From the NCBI RefSeq assembly GCF_022414575.1, contig NZ_JADWYQ010000002.1, forward strand, positions 216,873 to 280,872: a stretch of 64,000 nucleotides of DNA, read 5' to 3'. Every line of letters starts with the position of its first letter. The stretch's first letter is position 1. The position numbers and the translations under genes are program-made. Below the pieces are notes generated by a model, which did not search any database, was not told the DNA's origin, and worked only from the letters and a program-made list of their open reading frames with translations. Of the stretch, positions 51,384-58,006 are shown piece after piece. This stretch comes from Streptomyces sp. MUM 178J (GTDB lineage Bacteria > Actinomycetota > Actinomycetes > Streptomycetales > Streptomycetaceae).

Positions 51384-52208
51384 TCACGACGCCGTGCCGG
51401 CGGCCTTCCTGCGACGGTAGAGGACGAACGCGGCCAGTCCGCCCGCGACCACCACGGCACCGGTCACATTCGCAGTGCTGTTCGCGAGGCCGCCCCCGCC
51501 CGTGTGCATGCCGCCCTTGGGCTTGTCGTGCTTGTAGCCGCCCCCTTCCTTCTCCTTGTCCTTGCTCCAGTCGTCGGCGTTGACGAGGGACAGGGCGCCG
51601 GAGCCGGTGTGCATACCGCCCTTCGGCTTGCCATAGTCCTTCTTGCCGTGCTCGTCCTTGCCATGCTCGTCCTTGGACCAGTCATCCGCACCGACCCGAG
51701 CCAGGGCGCCGGAGCCGGTGTGCATACCGCCCTTCGGCTTGCCATAGTCCTTCTTGCCGTGCTCGTCCTTGCCATGCTCGTCCTTGGACCAGTCATCCGC
51801 ACCGACCCGAGCCAGCGCGCCGGAACCGGTGTGCATACCGCCCTTCGGCTTGCCATAGTCCTTCTTGCCGTGCTCGTCCTTGCCATGCTCGTCCTTGGAC
51901 CAGTCATCCGCACCGACCCGAGCCAGCGCGCCGGAACCGGTGTGCATACCGCCCTTCGGCTTGCCATAGTCCTTCTTGCCGTGCTCGTCCTTGCCATGCT
52001 CGTCCTTGGACCAGTCATCCCCACTGACCCGAGCCAGCGCGCCGGAACCGGCGTGCATACCGCCCTTCGGCTTGCCATAGTCGCGCTCCTGGCTGTGGGA
52101 GGGACCGTCCTTGTCCCCTCCTTCGGTGATCGCGTACGCACCGGGTGCGGTGATCGCCAGGGTGGCGGCGGCGGCTGTCGCGGCGAAAAGAATGCGGGCA
52201 GAGCGCAT
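51384..52208 (-). CDS. Repeat surface protein, probable sortase F substrate
   Basis: A 274-residue protein with a signal peptide (ARILFAATAAAATLAITAPG, AYA cleavage) and a repeat region. Four full 37-residue units run DYGKPKGGMH(T/A)GSGALARV, then DDWSKDEHGKDEHGKK. A fifth, diverged unit follows, then a last KPKGGMHTGGGGL, a hydrophobic span (VTGAVVVAGGLAAFVLY) and an RRRK tail. This end looks like a sorting signal but no LPxTG or LAxTG is present; GMHTG is the nearest xxxTG. ATG 52208 follows AAAGGAAG. The repeats are very hydrophilic, with alternating charge. Confidence 0.85.
   Translation of the reverse strand: MRSARILFAATAAAATLAITAPGAYAITEGGDKDGPSHSQERDYGKPKGGMHAGSGALARVSGDDWSKDEHGKDEHGKKDYGKPKGGMHTGSGALARVGADDWSKDEHGKDEHGKKDYGKPKGGMHTGSGALARVGADDWSKDEHGKDEHGKKDYGKPKGGMHTGSGALARVGADDWSKDEHGKDEHGKKDYGKPKGGMHTGSGALSLVNADDWSKDKEKEGGGYKHDKPKGGMHTGGGGLANSTANVTGAVVVAGGLAAFVLYRRRKAAGTAS
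51561..52082. repeat. 111-bp coding tandem repeats
   Basis: Four full 111-bp units (51972-52082, 51861-51971, 51750-51860, 51639-51749) and a partial fifth (51561-51638) are almost identical in DNA. A few shared variants (GCGCGCCGGAACC against GGGCGCCGGAGCC) show recent stepwise duplication. Confidence 0.92.
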
Positions 52209-52384
52209 CGATGACTTCCTTTCGTCCGCTGCGCAAGCTGACCCGCTGTCGGCTTTTCATACGCAGCGACATGGCCCACCGTCAGCTGCTGACTGTCTGC
52301 ACGCCACTTGGGATACTGCATACGGGAGCTGAGTGCGGACGAGCAGCGCCAAAGGAGTGATCTCGGCCGAACCGAGTCGGCGTC

Positions 52385-52807
52385 CTATCCCAGGAAGCTC
52401 AACCGCACCTCACGGTGGGGATTGTCGACATTCGTGTCCACCAGGCAGACGGACTGCCAGGTGCCCAGCTCCAGACGTCCACCGAGGACCGGCAGGGTGG
52501 CGTGCGGCGGCACGAACGCGGGCAGGACGTGGTCCCGGCCGTGGCCCGCGCTGCCGTGGCGGTGCTGCCAGCGCTCGTCGGCGGGCAGCAGCGTGTGCAG
52601 CGCGGCCAGCAGGTCGTCGTCGCTCCCCGCGCCGGTCTCGATGAGAGCGATGCCCGCGGTGGCGTGCGGCACGAACACATGGAGCAGCCCGTCCCGGCCG
52701 CCGGCCACCTCGCGGAGGAACTCCTCGCAGGCGTGGGTCAGGTCGGTCACCGTCTCCCGCGAGCCGGTGGCGACGGTCAGAGTCGTGGTGGTGAAGGCGT
52801 CTGGCAT
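52385..52807 (-). CDS. YjbQ / UPF0047 family protein
   Basis: A 140-residue protein of the YjbQ family (secondary thiamine-phosphate synthase enzyme), a small trimeric fold. Signature motifs are FVPHATAGIALIE, GRDHVLPAFVP and LGTWQSVCLVDTN. Some members have weak thiamine-phosphate synthase activity, but the main role is unclear. ATG 52807 is chosen because the family begins there. Confidence 0.9.
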   Translation of the reverse strand: MPDAFTTTTLTVATGSRETVTDLTHACEEFLREVAGGRDGLLHVFVPHATAGIALIETGAGSDDDLLAALHTLLPADERWQHRHGSAGHGRDHVLPAFVPPHATLPVLGGRLELGTWQSVCLVDTNVDNPHREVRLSFLG

Positions 52808-52982
52808 GCTCCCATCCTGCCGCCCCGGCGCACGGCCCGCCGAACGGGTGCGGTCCAAGAGGGCGCCATGGACGCGAGGAGCCGCCGGCAGCCACCCTGT
52901 CCCCATGAGCCTGACGCGGGACAGGACACGGGAGAGCGCAGAGGAGATCGGCCAGGCGGCGGGGATCAGCCGTTCTCCGCGG

Positions 52983-53153
52983 GCCACCGGGTTTTTCGGG
53001 CATGGATTCCTACAGGCGCCCGCCGTGCGCGAGATCGCCCGCGATCCGTTCCTCGGCGTCGAGCCGCCCGTCGACGTGGGCGCGCTGTCCGCAGACCGCT
53101 TCACGGGCGGCGCGGGCGGCGCCGCCGTACGCCCTCAGGCCCACGTCATCTGA
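52983..53153 (+). pseudogene. C-terminal remnant of a DAO-family FAD oxidase
   Basis: An open stretch on the plus strand ends at 53153 and reads ATGFFGHGFLQAPAVREIAR, continuing FLGVEPPVDVGALSADRF. This matches the conserved C-terminal FAD-binding end of D-amino-acid/sarcosine/pipecolate oxidase-type proteins (typically GFSGHGFxxAP). Nothing upstream resembles the remaining 300 or more residues, so it looks like a truncated gene. It lies 19 bp before the 2-oxoadipate enzyme gene in the same direction, where a pipecolate or amino-acid oxidase would fit lysine catabolism. Confidence 0.6.
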
Positions 53154-53172
53154 CCGCGACTGGAGGTCCATC

Positions 53173-54564
53173 GTGTCCGTGCCGGTGCCCTCATGGCGGC
53201 TGCGCGCCGCGTTCGCCCGCCGCCTGTCCGACATGTACGGGCGGGAGGTCCCCGCGTACACCACGCTTTTGGAGGTCTCAGCAGAGGTCAACGACGAGGT
53301 GATCCGTCGGGGCGGGGACGCCGGTCGGCTTGGCGGCATCGAGCGGGTCACCGCCGAGCGTCATGGTGCGATCCGCGTGGGCACGGGGCTGGAGATGCGC
53401 CAGGCCGCGCAGATCTTCGCCGCGCTGGGCATGGAGCCGGTCGGCTTCTACGATCTGCGCGAGGCGGCCGCCAGTTCCGTGCCCGTGGTCTCCACGGCCT
53501 TCCGCCCGGTCGGCGCCGACGATTTGGAGCGGAGTCCGTTCCGGGTCTTCACTTCGCTGCTCACCTCGGCCGACCGGCGTTTCTTCGACGACGGCCTCCG
53601 GGGGCGGCTCGAGGCGTTCCTCGGCCGCCGTCGGCTCTTCCCTCCCGAGCTGCTCGATCTCGCGGTCCGGGCCGAGCGGGACGGGGGACTCGACGCGGCC
53701 TCTGCGGAACGGTTTCTGACACTCGCCACAGCGTCGTTCGAGCTGTCCCGGGAGCCGGTGGACCGGGCCTGGTACGCCGAGCTGGAGAAGGTCTCAGCGG
53801 TGGCGGCCGACATCGGCGGGGTGGGCCGTACCCATGTCAACCACCTCACGCCCCGGGTCCTCGACATCGACGAGCTCTACCGGCGGATGGCGGACCGCGG
53901 CATCGCGATGATCGACAGGATCCAGGGCCCGCCGCGCTGGGACGGCCCGGATGTGCTGCTGCGTCAGACGTCGTTCCGGGCGCTGGCCGAGCAGCGGCGC
54001 TTCCGGGAGTCGGCCGGCACGGTGACGAGGGGCGCGCTGCGGGTGCGGTTCGGCGAGGTCGAGGCGCGCGGCATCGCGCTGACCCGGGCCGGCCGGGCGC
54101 TGTACGACGAGTTGGCCGGCGAGTCGGCCGAGCGCTGGGCCGCCCGCTTCCCCGACAGCGAACGCAGGCTGGCCGCCGAGGGCATGGCCTACTTCCGCTA
54201 TGAGCCGGCCACCGGCCCTCCACCGGGCGGCGGCCCTCCGCCACGCGACCTCGCCGGGCTGCTGGACGGCGGCTGGCTGCGGGCCCGGCCCATCGTCTAC
54301 GAGGACTTCCTGCCGCGCTCCGCGGCCGGGATCTTCCAGTCCAACCTCACCGACGAAGGGGTGCGCAACGCCTCCCGCAGCGGCGTCCACTACGACCGGC
54401 GGTGGCTGTCCGGCGTACTGGAACGCCCCGTGCACGACCCGTTCGCGCTGTACGCCGCACAGCAGGAGACCTCGCTGCGGGACGCCTGCGCCCGCCTCTC
54501 GCTCCCCTTTCCCGAGTTCCCCGACTTCCCCGTGATCCCCGAGGACCGTAAGGACGCATCGTGA
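53173..54564 (+). CDS. 2-oxoadipate dioxygenase/decarboxylase family protein (HglS/YdcJ, DUF1338)
   Basis: A 463-residue VOC-fold Fe(II) enzyme of the HglS family, which converts 2-oxoadipate to D-2-hydroxyglutarate in lysine degradation. The metal-binding His is in GRTHVNHLTPRVLD, and other conserved blocks are AAIRVGTGLE-like AIRVGTGLEMRQ and the C-terminal YEDFLPRSAAGIFQSNL. GTG 53173 follows TGGAGG. Its stop overlaps the aldehyde dehydrogenase start (GTGA), so the two are translationally coupled. Operation of the pathway depends on genes outside this window. Confidence 0.85.
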   Translation: MSVPVPSWRLRAAFARRLSDMYGREVPAYTTLLEVSAEVNDEVIRRGGDAGRLGGIERVTAERHGAIRVGTGLEMRQAAQIFAALGMEPVGFYDLREAAASSVPVVSTAFRPVGADDLERSPFRVFTSLLTSADRRFFDDGLRGRLEAFLGRRRLFPPELLDLAVRAERDGGLDAASAERFLTLATASFELSREPVDRAWYAELEKVSAVAADIGGVGRTHVNHLTPRVLDIDELYRRMADRGIAMIDRIQGPPRWDGPDVLLRQTSFRALAEQRRFRESAGTVTRGALRVRFGEVEARGIALTRAGRALYDELAGESAERWAARFPDSERRLAAEGMAYFRYEPATGPPPGGGPPPRDLAGLLDGGWLRARPIVYEDFLPRSAAGIFQSNLTDEGVRNASRSGVHYDRRWLSGVLERPVHDPFALYAAQQETSLRDACARLSLPFPEFPDFPVIPEDRKDAS

Positions 54565-56114
54565 CATCTGGCATCGGCTCGTCCCTTCCCCGCACCGAGG
54601 ATCTGCGCCGCCGCGCCCAGGAGCGCCTGTCGGCCTGCGGCGTACGGCCCGGCGCAGGGGACGGCGTACGGGACGGCGGGCTCACCGCGCGCACCCCGCT
54701 GACCGGCGGCACGCTGTGCGGCCTGCCCGCCGCCTCCCCCGAGGAGGTGGAGGCGGCGGTCGGCGAGGCCGCCGAGGCCTTCGCCGTATGGCGGATGCGG
54801 CCGGCCCCGGCGCGCGGGGCGCTGGTCAAACGGCTCGGTGAGCTGCTGGGCGAGCACCGGGAGGACCTGGCGGAGCTGGTGACGATCGAAGCGGGCAAGA
54901 TCCGTTCCGAGGCGCTCGGCGAAGTGCAGGAGATGATCGACATCTGTGACTTCGCGGTCGGTCTGTCCCGTCAGCTGTACGGGCGGACCATGGCCAGCGA
55001 GCGGCCCGGCCACCGGCTGTCGGAGAGCTGGCATCCGCTGGGCGTGGTCGGGGTGATCTCGGCGTTCAACTTCCCGGTCGCCGTCTGGTCCTGGAACACG
55101 GCGATCGCCCTCGCCTGTGGTGACACCGTGGTCTGGAAGCCGTCCGAGCAGACCCCGCTGACGTCGCTCGCCTGCGCTGCGCTGCTCACCCGCGCCGCGG
55201 CGGACACCGACGCTCCGGCCGGGGTGCACCGGCTGGTCCTCGGCGGGCGGGAGACGGGCGAACGGCTGGTCGACGACGCGCGGGTGGCGCTGGTGAGCGC
55301 CACGGGTTCGGTGCGGATGGGGCGCGAGGTCGGCCCGCGGGTGGCCGCCCGCTTCGGCCGGCTGCTGCTGGAGCTGGGCGGCAACAACGCGGCAGTCGTC
55401 ACCTCGTCCGCCGACCTCGATCTGGCGGTCCGCGCGATCGTGTTCTCTGCGGCGGGCACGGCCGGGCAGCGCTGTACGACGTTGCGCAGGCTGATCGTGC
55501 ACGAGGACGTCGCCGGGGCGCTGCTGGAGAAGGTCGTCCATGCGTACGGGCAGCTGCGGGTCGGCGATCCGCTGGCGGAGGGGACGCTGGTCGGGCCGCT
55601 GATCTCTTGCGCTGCCCGGGAGGCGATGGACGAGGCGCTGGCGGCGGCGCAGGCGGACGGCGGAAAGGTGCTGACCGGCGGTGAGCGGGTGCTGCAGACC
55701 GAGGCCCCGCGGGCGGCCTATGTGCGCCCCGCGGTGGTGCGGATGCCGGCGCAGACCGCGGTCGTGCGGCGGGAGACCTTCGCCCCGATCCTGTATGTGC
55801 TGACCTACCGGACGCTGGACGAGGCGCTGGCGCTGCACAACGGCGTGCCGCAGGGGCTGTCGTCGAGCATCTTCACCCGCGATCAGCGCGAGGCGGAGCG
55901 TTTCCTCGCCGCCGACGGCTCCGACTGCGGCATCGCCAATGTCAACATCGGCACGTCGGGGGCGGAGATCGGCGGGGCTTTCGGCGGGGAGAAGGAGACC
56001 GGCGGCGGACGCGAGTCGGGCTCGGACGCCTGGCGGGCGTATATGCGCCGGGCCACCAACACCGTGAACTACTCCGACAGCCTGCCGCTCGCCCAGGGGG
56101 TGAGCTTCCTCTGA
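54561..56114 (+). CDS. Aldehyde dehydrogenase, alpha-aminoadipic semialdehyde (P6C) dehydrogenase type
   Basis: A 517-residue NAD-dependent aldehyde dehydrogenase of the antiquitin/AmaB/Pcd type, oxidising alpha-aminoadipate semialdehyde to 2-aminoadipate. The catalytic Cys is in TAGQRCTTLRR and the general-base Glu in LLELGGNNAAVV. The subfamily-specific SSIFTRD and GEKETGGGRESGSDAW segments are present. It follows the HglS-type gene with a 4-bp overlap. The context supports lysine or pipecolate catabolism, or supply of 2-aminoadipate. Confidence 0.9.
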   Translation: MTSGIGSSLPRTEDLRRRAQERLSACGVRPGAGDGVRDGGLTARTPLTGGTLCGLPAASPEEVEAAVGEAAEAFAVWRMRPAPARGALVKRLGELLGEHREDLAELVTIEAGKIRSEALGEVQEMIDICDFAVGLSRQLYGRTMASERPGHRLSESWHPLGVVGVISAFNFPVAVWSWNTAIALACGDTVVWKPSEQTPLTSLACAALLTRAAADTDAPAGVHRLVLGGRETGERLVDDARVALVSATGSVRMGREVGPRVAARFGRLLLELGGNNAAVVTSSADLDLAVRAIVFSAAGTAGQRCTTLRRLIVHEDVAGALLEKVVHAYGQLRVGDPLAEGTLVGPLISCAAREAMDEALAAAQADGGKVLTGGERVLQTEAPRAAYVRPAVVRMPAQTAVVRRETFAPILYVLTYRTLDEALALHNGVPQGLSSSIFTRDQREAERFLAADGSDCGIANVNIGTSGAEIGGAFGGEKETGGGRESGSDAWRAYMRRATNTVNYSDSLPLAQGVSFL

Positions 56115-56411
56115 CCTCGCCCGGCGGCCCGGGAGAAGATCCGCGACACCGAAGCAGTTAGCACTGCTGTCTGACCTGGTCTTTCGTCGGGTGGCGGGGG
56201 TGTAGCGGGACTTCGATTGTGCGGGGGCGGCCTCACGGGGACCGCCCCTCGATCGTGCGACCACGCCGCGGGAAGTGACAGCTTCGGGCGACTGCTTGGC
56301 GTCGGCGGCGCCAGTGCGACCGGCTCAGCGCGTGGTGTCGTCCGCGGTGACCACTCAGGCGCGGGGGCCGGCAACCCGAGTGGTGAACCAGCTCGCCGGG
56401 ACGGGTGGGCG
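56115..56411. other. Non-coding junction region before the PfpI remnant
   Basis: I see no gene. GGCGGGGGTGTAGCGGGACT around 56191-56212 and the inverted GGGGCGGCCTC / GACCGCCCC around 56221-56246 could be old mobile-element edges, but no transposase reading is present. Confidence 0.35.
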
Positions 56412-56865
56412 CTGCTGCTCAGCGGTGTGATCTTCGGGCAACTCGGTGCGGAGCCGGAGCCGAAGGACTTCTACCGCGAACTCACCGGCGACGTCGCCTT
56501 CCGCGATCCGCTCGCCTGGGAGGCCGTCTCGCCGGAGGCGTACGACGGGCTGCTGCTGCCCGGCGGGCACGCCCCGGGCATGCGGCAGTACCTCGGCTCG
56601 CCTGTCCTGCAGACGAAGGTCTCCCGTTTCTGGGCGACGGGTCGGCCGGTGGGCGCCATCTGCCACGGCGTCCTCGTACTCGCCCGCACCATCGACCCGG
56701 AGACCGGCCGCAGCGTCATCGCCGAGCGGCGCACCACCTGCCTGCCGAAGTACATGGAACGCAGCGCCTATTACCTCACCGCGTGGCGGCACGGCCGCTA
56801 CTACCGAACGTATCCGCAGTACGTCCAGGACGAGGTCACCGCCGCGCTCGACGACCCCGAGCATG
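56412..56865 (+). pseudogene. Truncated DJ-1/PfpI (type 1 glutamine amidotransferase-like) gene
   Basis: The reading LLLSGVIFGQLGAEPEPKDF, then YDGLLLPGGHAPGMRQYLGS and GRPVGAICHGVLVLART, is clearly PfpI-family with the nucleophilic Cys elbow intact. Only about 150 residues resemble the family, which is usually about 220-230. The N-terminal strand is replaced by unrelated Gly/Arg-rich sequence with no good start. After about 56865 the frame reads nonsense (GRLPGGPAHGHRPG), suggesting a frameshift or deletion. It is probably nonfunctional. Confidence 0.65.
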
Positions 56866-57122
56866 GTCGGCTGCCGGGAGGACCTGCTCACGGACATCGC
56901 CCTGGACCTTGTGGCCCGCGCCTCTGCTCATCCGACCGTACCGAGCAGTTGAGCCTGGCGTGCCGCGCCGAGGCGGCGCAGTGGGCGATCATTCTGACCT
57001 GCTCCTTCGCCGCCCCACCCGACACCCCGCGCAGGGGCGGGCAGCTCCGTCTTCATAAACAGACGACTGGTCGCTTATTATTCGCAAGTCCTCATCCACC
57101 TCCCACGACCAGGAGTCCGACC
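56866..57122. other. Region after the PfpI remnant with hydrolase promoter
   Basis: No intact gene is present. The last part holds an AT-richer promoter-like stretch with the dyad CGAC-TG-GTCG (57064-57073) next to TTATTATT (57075-57082), likely serving the hydrolase gene at 57123 and possibly an operator for a TetR-type repressor encoded elsewhere. Confidence 0.5.
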
Positions 57123-57839
57123 ATGACGTCCGCCCGGACCAGCCTCTACGCGGAACCCTCCACGCCCGCGCTCCCGGCCAGCGGCCTGCAGCTCGACCTT
57201 GCTCACACGGCCCTGGTCGTCACCGATCCGCAGATCGACTTCCTCAGTCCGCAAGGGGTCACCTGGGAGATCTTCGGCGCCAGCATCACGGACAACGACA
57301 CGGTCGCCCACATCGGACAGCTTCTTGAGGCTGCCAAGACCGCCGGCATCACCGTGGCGATCTCGCCTCACTACTACTACCCGTCCGACGACGCCTGGCA
57401 GTTCGGCGGCCCTCTGGAGCAGTACATGCACAGCGTCGGCATGTTCAGGCGCCAGGGTCCGCTCCTCCTCGACGGTTTCGCCGGCTCCGGGGCCGACTTC
57501 CTGCCCGCGTACCGCCAGTACATTCTCGACGGCACGACCGTCATCGCCTCGCCGCACAAGATCGTGGGGCCCGAGTCGAACGACCTTGCCCTCCAGTTGC
57601 GCAAGCGCGGCATCTCGCAGGTCCTGCTCGCCGGCATGGCAGCCAATCTCTGCGTCGAGGGCCACCTCCGCGAACTCATCGAGCAGGGCTTCGAAGTGGT
57701 CGTCGTCCGCGATGCCACAGCCGGCCCGCAGCTTCCGGAAGGCGACGGCTATCTCGCCGCCCTCATCAACTTCCGCTTCCTGGCGAACGCCACATGGTCC
57801 ACCGCCGAGGCTGTCACAGCGCTGCGGGGCAGCGGATGA
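57123..57839 (+). CDS. Cysteine hydrolase, isochorismatase family
   Basis: A 238-residue isochorismatase-like hydrolase. The catalytic triad is recognisable: Asp in VVTDPQIDF, Lys in ASPHKIVG and Cys in GMAANLCVEGHLREL. The family includes isochorismatases, nicotinamidases and N-carbamoylsarcosine amidases; the exact substrate is not evident. ATG 57123 follows CAGGAG. It lies 167 bp upstream of the SARP regulator, same strand, with no shared operon evident. Confidence 0.88.
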   Translation: MTSARTSLYAEPSTPALPASGLQLDLAHTALVVTDPQIDFLSPQGVTWEIFGASITDNDTVAHIGQLLEAAKTAGITVAISPHYYYPSDDAWQFGGPLEQYMHSVGMFRRQGPLLLDGFAGSGADFLPAYRQYILDGTTVIASPHKIVGPESNDLALQLRKRGISQVLLAGMAANLCVEGHLRELIEQGFEVVVVRDATAGPQLPEGDGYLAALINFRFLANATWSTAEAVTALRGSG

Positions 57840-58006
57840 CACCGTGGACGATCGCGCAGATTCCCCAGACGGCCGATCATGGACTGTCCGGTCGGCGGAC
57901 CGTAGCGTCGCAGCCAGCCGCGCCGACGGCTGCAGTGACGTCATCCACGGCCGGAACACTCACCGGTGGACGAAACAGCACGCGGTACGAGCAGGGGAGA
58001 ACATGA

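Noticed and set aside
51561..52082. Regular repeats that could be taken for a CRISPR array
   Set aside because: The 111-bp units are contiguous, coding, in frame and without unique spacers.
51384..52208. Canonical LPxTG sorting motif in the repeat protein
   Set aside because: Checked before the C-terminal span; only LANSTANVTG and GMHTG occur, neither fitting LPxTG or LAxTG.
56160..56270. Possible insertion-sequence end near the PfpI remnant
   Set aside because: Short inverted segments exist but there is no transposase reading or target duplication that I can recognise.
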